From Actinomycetospora sp. (GTDB lineage: Bacteria > Actinomycetota > Actinomycetes > Mycobacteriales > Pseudonocardiaceae), in assembly GCA_025925615.1 (NCBI GenBank), contig JAICLN010000270.1:1-5899 (forward strand): DNA of 5,899 nucleotides, read 5' to 3'. The position numbers and the translations under genes were made by a program. Positions 1 to 4,988 of the stretch are shown here, piece after piece. The notes below the pieces were generated by a model. The model saw only the letters and a list, made by a program, of their open reading frames with translations, had not been told where the DNA came from and did not search any database. Numbering within the stretch: position 1 is the first letter of the stretch; each line of letters starts with the position of its first letter.

Positions 1-897
1 CCCTTCACGTTCGAGGGCCGCCGCCGCGCCGGGCAGGCCGAGGACGGCATCCAGAGCCTGCGCAACGAGTGCGACACGCTCATCGTCATCCCCAACGACC
101 GGCTGTTGCAGCTCGGCGACGTGGGCGTCTCCCTCATGGACGCCTTCCGCTCCGCGGACGAGGTCCTCCTCTCCGGTGTCCAGGGCATCACCGACCTGAT
201 CACCACGCCGGGTCTGATCAACCTCGACTTCGCCGACGTCAAGAGCGTCATGTCCGGAGCCGGCAGCGCGTTGATGGGCATCGGCTCGGCGCGCGGCGAC
301 GGGCGCAGCGTCGAGGCGGCGGGCAAGGCGATCAACTCGCCGCTGCTCGAGGCCTCGATGGACGGCGCCTACGGGGTGCTGCTCTCCATCGCGGGCGGCT
401 CCGACCTCGGCCTGTTCGAGATCAACGAGGCCGCCTCGCTGGTCCAGGAGGCCGCGCACCCGGACGCCAACATCATCTTCGGGACGGTCATCGACGACTC
501 GCTCGGCGACGAGGTCCGCGTGACCGTCATCGCGGCGGGCTTCGACTCCGGCGCGCCCACGCACACCAAGTCGGTACCGAGCAGCACCCTCGGCCAGCCG
601 CACGGCGGCCCGAACGGGGCCCCCGGGCGCCCGTCGTCGGCCACCGCGAGCGCCCAGGCGGGCCAGGTCCGGCAGTCGTCGCCGCAGCCGCCGATCCCGC
701 CGGCGGTCGCGGCGGCCCCGACGATGCCGACGACGCCGGCCGTCTCCCGCGAGGAGGCGGGTGCGTCCGCCTCGTCGTCCGAGGCCCCGGCCGCCGACGG
801 GGAGCCCGCCCCAGCCGCCGCCGAGGGCACGTCGTCGTCGGCCAAGAAGGGCCGCGGTGACGACGACGAGGTCGACGTCCCCTCGTTCATGCGCTGA
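1..897 (+). CDS. ftsZ: Cell division protein FtsZ, C-terminal two-thirds (5' end outside window)
   Basis: FtsZ is the tubulin-like GTPase that polymerises into the cytoplasmic Z-ring. The frame is open from base 1 to TGA at 895-897, giving 298 residues. By comparison with mycobacterial FtsZ, roughly the first 130 residues, including the GGGTGTG GTP-binding loop, lie upstream. Visible are the core segment CDTLIVIPNDRLLQ, the stretch SADEVLLSGVQGITDLI, and the T7 synergy loop NLDFAD (220-237), which completes the GTPase site of the next subunit. The globular core ends near AAGFD (fragment residue about 182). A linker of about 100 residues rich in Ala, Pro, Ser and Gly follows, about twice the mycobacterial length from memory. 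The protein ends in DDDEVDVPSFMR, the conserved peptide bound by SepF, whose gene lies downstream. Identity is essentially certain; only the start is missing. Confidence 0.98.
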   Translation, partial: PFTFEGRRRAGQAEDGIQSLRNECDTLIVIPNDRLLQLGDVGVSLMDAFRSADEVLLSGVQGITDLITTPGLINLDFADVKSVMSGAGSALMGIGSARGDGRSVEAAGKAINSPLLEASMDGAYGVLLSIAGGSDLGLFEINEAASLVQEAAHPDANIIFGTVIDDSLGDEVRVTVIAAGFDSGAPTHTKSVPSSTLGQPHGGPNGAPGRPSSATASAQAGQVRQSSPQPPIPPAVAAAPTMPTTPAVSREEAGASASSSEAPAADGEPAPAAAEGTSSSAKKGRGDDDEVDVPSFMR

Positions 898-929
898 GCC
901 CCACAGGAGGGGCCACGGCCCGGCCGGGC
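898..929 (+). terminator. Hairpin-forming spacer after ftsZ
   Basis: Two GC-rich dyads follow the ftsZ stop. GCCCC (898-902) pairs with GGGGC (909-913) around a six-base loop. GCCCGGCCGGGC (918-929) is a perfect 12-base palindrome, able to form a 4-bp stem with a 4-base loop. No T-run follows, so this could be a weak or processing-type terminator, or chance in GC-rich DNA. The AGGAGG at 905-910 lies inside the first hairpin and is 19 or more bases from any pgeF start, so it is not an ideal ribosome binding site. Confidence 0.2.
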
Positions 930-950
930 GTGGGACGGGATGATGGAAAC

Positions 951-1685
951 GTGCGGGTCCGTCGTGTACTGACCACTCGTGCGGGCGGCCGGTCGCGGCC
1001 CCCGTACGACTCGTTCAACCTCGGTGACCACGTGGGCGACCAGCCCGCGGCGGTCGCCGCCAACCGTGACCGCCTGGCGCGCGGCATCGGGCTCGACCCC
1101 ACCCGGGTGGCCTGGATGAACCAGGTGCACGGGACCGAGGTCGCCGTCGTCGAGGGCCCCCAGCAGGAGGTGCCGACGGCGGACGCCCTGGTGACCGACC
1201 GGCCGCGCCAGGCGCTCGCCGTCGTCGTCGCCGACTGCGTGCCGGTACTGCTCGCCGACCCGGAGGCGGGCGTGGTCGCGGCCGCGCACGCGGGGCGCAC
1301 CGGCGCGGCCGCCGGTGTGCTGCCGCGCACGCTCGGCGTCATGGAGTCGCTCGGCGCGGAGCGGGACCGGATCGAGGTGCTCCTCGGCCCGAGCGTCTGC
1401 GGGCGCTGCTACGAGGTGCCCGCCGAGATGCGCGACGAGGTCGACACTGTGCTCCCGGGCAGCGCGGGGATCACCCGGGTCGGCACGCCGGCGCTGGATC
1501 TGCACGCGGGCCTGGTGCGCCAGCTCGAGGGCGTGGGGATCCGGAAGATCGACGCCGACTCCCGCTGCACCCTCGAGGACGACCAGCTCTTCAGCCACCG
1601 TCGCGACCGCCCCACCGGGCGGTTCGCCGGGGTGACGTGGTGGGAGTACGACACGGCCCGGTCACCCGGCACCCAGCGGCGATGA
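951..1685 (+). CDS. pgeF: PgeF/YfiH-family polyphenol oxidase-like protein (Cu-oxidase_4 / DUF152)
   Basis: This belongs to the YfiH/YlmD/LACC1 family. Members have been described as metal-dependent purine nucleoside phosphorylase/adenosine deaminase-type enzymes, as laccase-like, and as PgeF, which removes mis-incorporated L-Ser from peptidoglycan precursors; the sequence alone does not decide among these. From GTG 951 it has 244 residues. The three family metal-site residues are present: His60 in NQVHG, Cys96 in ADCVPVLL and His113 in AHAGRTG. GPSVCGRCYEVP follows, and the C-terminal signature is LFSHRRDRPTGRFAG. The HAGRTG form replaces the HAGWRG of many other bacteria, as in mycobacterial homologues. 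An in-frame GTG at 930 would add seven residues (MGRDDGN). I prefer 951 because the 930 start abuts a palindrome and lacks a well-spaced ribosome binding site, but the upstream signal for 951 is also weak. The stop overlaps the yggS start. Confidence 0.93.
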   Translation: MRVRRVLTTRAGGRSRPPYDSFNLGDHVGDQPAAVAANRDRLARGIGLDPTRVAWMNQVHGTEVAVVEGPQQEVPTADALVTDRPRQALAVVVADCVPVLLADPEAGVVAAAHAGRTGAAAGVLPRTLGVMESLGAERDRIEVLLGPSVCGRCYEVPAEMRDEVDTVLPGSAGITRVGTPALDLHAGLVRQLEGVGIRKIDADSRCTLEDDQLFSHRRDRPTGRFAGVTWWEYDTARSPGTQRR

Positions 1686-2404
1686 CCGACCCCGACGGAC
1701 GGCGCGCCGCGCTGGCGCGCTCCCTCGATGAGGTGCGCGCCCGGATCGATGCGGCCGCCCGCGCGGCGGGCCGGGACCCGGGTGGGGTCGCGCTGCTCGC
1801 GGTCACCAAGACCTGGCCCGCCGCCGACGTCGCCCACCTCGTCGACCTCGGCCTCTCCGCGTTCGGGGAGAACAAGGAGCAGGAGGGCGCGGCGAAGGCA
1901 GCCGAGCTCGCGACGTTGCGTCCCGGCGCGGCGGTGCGGTGGCGGATCGTCGGCCGGCTGCAGCGCAACAAGGCCCGCAACGTCGCGCGGTGGGCCCACG
2001 CGGTGGACTCGGTGGACTCGGCGCGCCTCGTGGACGCCCTCGACCGCGCGGCCGGGAACGCCCGGGAGGCGGGGGAGCGGTCGGGCCCGCTCTCGGTCCT
2101 GGTCCAGGTCAGTCTCGACGACGCCCCCGGTCGCGGCGGCGCGTCGCTCGCGGAGGTGCCGGCGCTCGCCGATCGCGTCGCACAGAGCGAGCACCTCTCC
2201 CTCGACGGAGTGATGACCGTGGCCCCGCAGTACTCGGACGCCGCGGAGGCCTTCGCCACGTTTGCCGAGCTCGCCCAGCGGGTCCGCGCGTCCCATCCCG
2301 GTGCCGCGACGCTCTCAGCAGGCATGTCGGGGGATCTCGAAGCCGCGATCGAGCACGGTTCGACCTGTGTGCGTGTCGGTACGGCTCTCCTCGGCGCCCG
2401 GTAG
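1682..2404 (+). CDS. yggS: YggS-family pyridoxal phosphate homeostasis protein (PLPBP)
   Basis: This cytoplasmic protein binds pyridoxal 5'-phosphate (PLP) and helps control vitamin B6 and amino-acid pools; no catalytic reaction is established for the family. It has 240 residues, typical for a single-domain fold-type III TIM barrel. The PLP Schiff-base lysine is Lys43 in LAVTKTWP. Further motifs are FGENKEQE (residues 61-68), WRIVGRLQRNKARN (87-100, the WHFIGxLQxNK motif) and the phosphate-binding C-terminal stretch GMSGDLEAAIEHGSTCVRVG (214-233). The ATG at 1682 overlaps the pgeF stop as ATGA, which suggests translational coupling. Earlier in-frame starts would lie inside pgeF and add non-family residues. 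The homologue sits at the same place in other Gram-positive dcw clusters (ylmE in Bacillus). Confidence 0.95.
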   Translation: MTDPDGRRAALARSLDEVRARIDAAARAAGRDPGGVALLAVTKTWPAADVAHLVDLGLSAFGENKEQEGAAKAAELATLRPGAAVRWRIVGRLQRNKARNVARWAHAVDSVDSARLVDALDRAAGNAREAGERSGPLSVLVQVSLDDAPGRGGASLAEVPALADRVAQSEHLSLDGVMTVAPQYSDAAEAFATFAELAQRVRASHPGAATLSAGMSGDLEAAIEHGSTCVRVGTALLGAR

Positions 2405-2462
2405 CTAGCGTTCCGTGTGAGTGAATGACATGGATGTAAGTCCACCGCCGTACCGGGGTCCG

Positions 2463-2491
2463 CACACGTCCCTCCGGCTGGTCGACGTGTG
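2463..2491 (+). promoter_or_regulatory. 8-bp perfect inverted repeat upstream of sepF
   Basis: CACACGTC (2463-2470) and GACGTGTG (2484-2491) are exact reverse complements separated by 13 bases. The dyad ends eight bases before the sepF ribosome binding site. No T-run follows, so it is not a classical terminator. It could be an operator for a dimeric regulator or a 5'-leader hairpin affecting sepF translation. The surrounding gap (2405-2510) also holds the only locally AT-richer stretch, TGAATGACATGGATGTAAG (2422-2440), which contains the small dyad ACAT-GG-ATGT. I cannot assign convincing -35 and -10 boxes there. Confidence 0.35.
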
Positions 2492-2498
2492 AAATGGG

Positions 2499-2505
2499 GA
2501 GAGGG
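2499..2505 (+). promoter_or_regulatory. Ribosome binding site of sepF
   Basis: GAGAGGG ends five bases before ATG 2511 and supports that start. The start also gives the family N-terminus [13 protein letters not shown]. Confidence 0.7.
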
Positions 2506-2510
2506 CTGCC

Positions 2511-3590
2511 ATGACCGCACTGCACCGCGTGAAGGCGTACTTCGGCATGGTGCCCGCGGACGAGCTGGACTCCTACGACGGGTACGGGGACTACGCCGAC
2601 GCCGACCGGTACGACGACCGCGACGCCGACCGCTTGGCGCGGCGTCCGCGGTACGGGGCCGCCGACGAGAGCTGGTCCTCACGGTACGACGACGCCCGCC
2701 ACGGATCCGAGCGCCACGCGTCCGACCGCTACGGGGCCGATCGCTACGGGTCCGACCGCCCCGTGTCCGACCGCACCGTGTCCGATCGCGCCGGGACGGG
2801 GCGCTACGGCGCCGACCGGTACGACGAGCACTACGAGGACCGCTACGAGGCCTCGCGCCACGACCGGTCCCAGCCCGAGCGGACCGAGTCCGAGCGGTTC
2901 GACGCCGAGCGGTTCGGCTCCGAGCGCTACGAGCGTCCCGGCCGGGGCGAGTCCGCCCACGGCGAGGAGCGGAGCCGCACCCCGCGGCCCCGCGACCCCG
3001 AGCCCGAGGTCCGCGGCGACACGTCGCGCCCGGGGACCGACCACGACCGGACCACCTCCGGCGACCGTGACGAGGAGGCCGACGTGTCCGTCCGCTCGAG
3101 CGCCCGGGGTCGCAGCTGGGAGCACAACACCGGTCCGAACCACACCGCGCGCAGCGGCCGCGCCGGCACCCTCGCCTCGGTCGGCGGCGGGGCGTCGTCC
3201 TCGGCCTCGCTGTCCGGGTCGCTGAGCGCCTCGGGAGCGGCCGCCCTGGCGCTGGACGAGCCGGTCCGGCGCCCCGAGCGCGAGGTCGCCGCCGTGCCCG
3301 ACGCACCGGCCGTGCCGGAGATCACCACGCTGCAGCCCACCAGCTACAACGAGGCCCGGGTGATCGGCGAGCGCTACCGCGACGGCATTCCGGTGATCAT
3401 GAACCTCACCGAGATGGACGACGTCGGGGCCAAGCGCCTCGTCGACTTCGCGGCGGGTCTGGCCTTCGCGCTGCGCGGCTCCATCGAGAAGGTCACCAAC
3501 CGCGTGTTCCTCCTCTCACCGCCCAACGTCGAGGTCTCCGCGGCCGATCGACGCAAGCTCGCGGAGAAGTCCTTCTCCACTACTCCCTGA
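2511..3590 (+). CDS. sepF: Cell division protein SepF with enlarged charged-repeat linker
   Basis: SepF is the main membrane anchor of FtsZ in actinobacteria and binds the FtsZ C-terminal peptide. This protein has 359 residues, whereas mycobacterial SepF has about 220. Residues 1-15 ([15 protein letters not shown]) form the conserved amphipathic membrane-binding helix. Residues 17-65 are acidic and Tyr/Arg-rich. Residues 66-141 form a degenerate pentapeptide repeat of type (S/A)(D/E)R(Y/F)(G/D). Residues 142-215 remain charged and Pro/Arg-rich, and 220-247 is a Ser/Gly/Ala stretch. The globular SepF core runs from about 270 to 354, with [51 protein letters not shown] and [14 protein letters not shown]. 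The extra length is all in the low-complexity linker; both functional ends are intact. It is spaced from yggS by 106 bases and probably has its own expression control. Confidence 0.96.
   Translation: MTALHRVKAYFGMVPADELDSYDGYGDYADADRYDDRDADRLARRPRYGAADESWSSRYDDARHGSERHASDRYGADRYGSDRPVSDRTVSDRAGTGRYGADRYDEHYEDRYEASRHDRSQPERTESERFDAERFGSERYERPGRGESAHGEERSRTPRPRDPEPEVRGDTSRPGTDHDRTTSGDRDEEADVSVRSSARGRSWEHNTGPNHTARSGRAGTLASVGGGASSSASLSGSLSASGAAALALDEPVRRPEREVAAVPDAPAVPEITTLQPTSYNEARVIGERYRDGIPVIMNLTEMDDVGAKRLVDFAAGLAFALRGSIEKVTNRVFLLSPPNVEVSAADRRKLAEKSFSTTP
2706..2933 (+). repeat. 15-bp degenerate tandem repeat inside sepF
   Basis: Units of 15 bases resembling tccgaccgctacggg encode [25 protein letters not shown] and SDRAG back to back (residues 66-95). 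These continue as TGRYG and ADRYD. After a degenerate stretch the pattern returns as [10 protein letters not shown] and SERYE (127-141). Period and codon reuse (tcc gac cgc, gcc gac cgg) indicate local duplication. The encoded region alternates acidic and arginine residues and is predicted by eye to be disordered. Confidence 0.85.
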
Positions 3591-3605
3591 GCCGAATCTG
3601 AGAGC

Positions 3606-3621
3606 CGGCAAGACCTTGCCG
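3606..3621 (+). terminator. Short stem-loop after sepF
   Basis: CGGCAA (3606-3611) pairs perfectly with TTGCCG (3616-3621) around a four-base loop, 15 bases after the sepF stop. The following sequence (actgattg) has only scattered T residues. It may be a weak terminator or an RNA 3'-end stabiliser. Confidence 0.35.
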
Positions 3622-3667
3622 ACTGATTGCGGTGGGTGGTCGCACGGCGTCGGTGAGCGTTCGATCG

Positions 3668-3683
3668 GGCCGCGGACGCGGCC
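3668..3683 (+). terminator. Strong GC dyad, possible U-less terminator after sepF
   Basis: GGCCGCG (3668-3674) and CGCGGCC (3677-3683) are perfect complements separated by two bases. As RNA this gives a six-bp all-GC stem with a four-base loop, extendable by a G-U pair. Actinobacteria often use GC hairpins without a T-run, so a terminator is possible. A 16-base operator is the alternative. Confidence 0.35.
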
Positions 3684-3846
3684 TGGAGCAGGGCGGGAAC
3701 CGCGGTCACGACCCGTGGGCATCGACGAGCGGTTCCGCCCCGTCCGGCCGATCGCTCTCCGGCGTGTCGAGAGGTACGCGTGTGGGTGGACGGCCGGTGA
3801 TCCGTGGCGCTGTGTCACCGATCGGGCGTCGTACGCAGCGCGCCAC

Positions 3847-3894
3847 TGGACCCGTCCACTATGGTTCAGCTGCTCGCAGAGGTCATACTCTGCG
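3847..3894 (+). promoter_or_regulatory. Candidate wag31 promoter with overlapping inverted repeats
   Basis: CATACT (3884-3889) is a plausible -10 hexamer in one of the few AT-richer spots of the gap, about 72 bases before the wag31 ATG. The sequence about 17-18 bases upstream (TATGGTT, 3860-3866) is not a good TTGACA match, so the -35 is weak. The -10 sits inside a perfect dyad: CGCAGAG (3875-3881) and CTCTGCG (3888-3894) with six bases between. A second dyad, TGGAC-CC-GTCCA, lies at 3847-3858. This arrangement fits a regulated promoter, but the assignment rests only on sequence and position. Confidence 0.4.
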
Positions 3895-3961
3895 TGTCGC
3901 GGAGCTCGAAGAGCCCGAGTTACCTGGGGTTCCGCAGCCGAGGAGTGCTTGAGGAGATCCG

Positions 3962-4915
3962 ATGCCGCTGACCCCTGCCGACGTTCACAACGTCGCCTTC
4001 AGCAAGCCGCCGATCGGCAAACGGGGCTACAACGAGGACGAGGTCGACGCGTTCCTCGACCTCGTGGAGGCCGAGCTGGGGCGCCTCATCGAGGAGAACA
4101 ACGACCTCCGCGAGCAGGTCGAGCAGCTCGAGCAGCAGCTGTCCAGTGCCCACTCGGACCTCGATGACGCCCGGACCAAGGCCGCCCAGGCCCAGTCCGC
4201 CGGCGCCCAGGCCCCGCCGCCGTCGGCCGCGCAGACCACGATGGTCGCGCCGCCCCAGCAGCGTCCCGTCGAGGACGCGCCGCGCACGGTGCAGCAGCCG
4301 ATGCCGATCGCCCAGCAACCGCCGCAGCCCCCGCAGGCCACCGGCATGGTGTCGTCGCCCTTCGGCGGTGACGCCTCGCCGATGAACAGTGGCGGCGGCG
4401 ACCACCACGTGCAGGCCGCCAAGGTGCTCGGACTCGCGCAGGAGATGGCCGACAGGCTCACGGCCGAGGCGAAGTCCGAGGCGGACGGCATGCTGTCCGA
4501 CGCCCGCACCAAGTCGGAGCAGCTCCTCTCCGAGGCCCGCACCAAGGCCGACAGCATGGTCAACGAGGCCCGCAGCCGGGCCGAGACGATGCTGAACGAC
4601 GCGCGCACCCGAGCGGAGACGCTCGAGCGCCAGGCACGGGACAAGGCGTCGACCCTCGAGCGGGACGCGCAGCGCAAGCACAACGAGACGATCACCCTGA
4701 TCGAGCAGCAGAAGAGCGGGCTCGAGAAGAAGATCGACGAGCTGCGCACCTTCGAGCGTGAGTACCGGACCCGACTCAAGACCTACCTGGAATCGCAGCT
4801 GCGGGACCTCGAGGGCCGTGGGTCGGCCGCGCCTGCCGATGGCGGCAGCCGCAGCAACGGGTCCGGCGGTTACGCGACCAGCGGTTACGGCTCCAGGGCC
4901 GAAGCCGGCAGCTGA
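3962..4915 (+). CDS. wag31: DivIVA-family polar growth protein Wag31
   Basis: Wag31/DivIVA is a cytoplasmic coiled-coil protein that senses negatively curved membrane at poles and septa and recruits the polar cell-wall machinery. It has 317 residues against about 260 in Mycobacterium tuberculosis. Residues 1-40 are the conserved membrane-binding domain: [20 protein letters not shown], then [19 protein letters not shown], with Arg21 and Tyr23 in the membrane-insertion loop region. The first coiled coil continues to about residue 75 ([13 protein letters not shown]). Residues 76-148 are a Pro/Gln/Ala-rich linker. The second coiled coil, about 150-285, contains seven 11-residue units (164-240) and the conserved stretch [21 protein letters not shown] Gly/Ser tail ends the protein. 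GAGGAG five bases upstream supports this ATG. No clear counterpart of the TPQ phosphosite context of mycobacterial Wag31 (Thr73) is seen in the linker. Confidence 0.97.
   Translation: MPLTPADVHNVAFSKPPIGKRGYNEDEVDAFLDLVEAELGRLIEENNDLREQVEQLEQQLSSAHSDLDDARTKAAQAQSAGAQAPPPSAAQTTMVAPPQQRPVEDAPRTVQQPMPIAQQPPQPPQATGMVSSPFGGDASPMNSGGGDHHVQAAKVLGLAQEMADRLTAEAKSEADGMLSDARTKSEQLLSEARTKADSMVNEARSRAETMLNDARTRAETLERQARDKASTLERDAQRKHNETITLIEQQKSGLEKKIDELRTFEREYRTRLKTYLESQLRDLEGRGSAAPADGGSRSNGSGGYATSGYGSRAEAGS
4451..4681 (+). repeat. Seven 33-bp (11-residue) coiled-coil repeats in wag31
   Basis: Seven consecutive 11-residue units occupy Wag31 residues 164-240: [66 protein letters not shown] and [11 protein letters not shown]. 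Hydrophobic residues recur at positions 3-4, and the A-R/K core recurs at positions 7-8. An 11-residue period indicates a hendecad, slightly right-handed or straight coiled coil. As I recall the mycobacterial sequence, it has the same seven units, so this is a conserved family feature. Confidence 0.75.
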
Positions 4916-4925
4916 GTCGGGCGAT

Positions 4926-4958
4926 CCGGTCGGGGGCAGGGGAAGGCTTCCGAACCGG
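4926..4958 (+). terminator. Possible nested stem-loop after wag31
   Basis: CCGGT (4926-4930) can pair with ACCGG (4954-4958), enclosing GGAAG (4941-4945) and CTTCC (4947-4951), which flank a single base. The inner dyad cannot close as an RNA hairpin without opening some pairs, and no T-run follows. It lies 11 bases after the wag31 stop and could attenuate read-through. Evidence is weak. Confidence 0.2.
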
Positions 4959-4976
4959 TGACCCGGCGCGGTACGT

Positions 4977-4982
4977 GAGGGG
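4977..4982 (+). promoter_or_regulatory. Ribosome binding site deciding the GTG start at 4989
   Basis: GAGGGG ends six bases before GTG 4989. The spacing is ideal and selects this start for the downstream membrane protein. Confidence 0.7.
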
Positions 4983-4988
4983 TCGACC

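Larger units (their letters stand above)
3591..3961 (+). other. 371-base intergenic region between sepF and wag31, lacking yggT
   Basis: No frame here encodes a recognisable protein. The frames open in this stretch give Arg/Gly/Ser-rich products without hydrophobic segments. The YggT membrane protein gene usually found at this position in actinobacteria is not visible, even as a remnant. The region holds two stem-loops near the sepF end (3606-3621 and 3668-3683). A candidate wag31 promoter with dyads lies at about 3847-3894, and a ribosome binding site GAGGAG at 3951-3956, five bases before the wag31 ATG. The middle (about 3690-3840) shows nothing I can assign. Confidence 0.75.

Noticed and set aside
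369..1598. A 409-codon minus-strand open frame across ftsZ and pgeF
   Set aside because: It is antisense to clear ftsZ and pgeF sequence and shows no recognisable protein features.
2706..2933. Tandem repeats considered as a CRISPR array
   Set aside because: The units are 15 bases, contiguous without spacers, in frame and coding within sepF.
2679..3143. Minus-strand frame with a regular Val-Gly-Pro-Val pattern
   Set aside because: The pattern is the antisense reading of the 15-bp repeat in sepF.
1591..3306. A 571-codon minus-strand open frame over yggS and sepF
   Set aside because: It is extremely arginine-rich without domain motifs and lies antisense to two confidently identified genes; typical of stop-poor high-GC DNA.
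3616..4167. Plus-strand frame that might fill the yggT slot
   Set aside because: Its translation is polar and Arg/Trp-rich with no membrane segments, and it runs on into wag31 in the wrong frame, so it is neither YggT nor a convincing gene.
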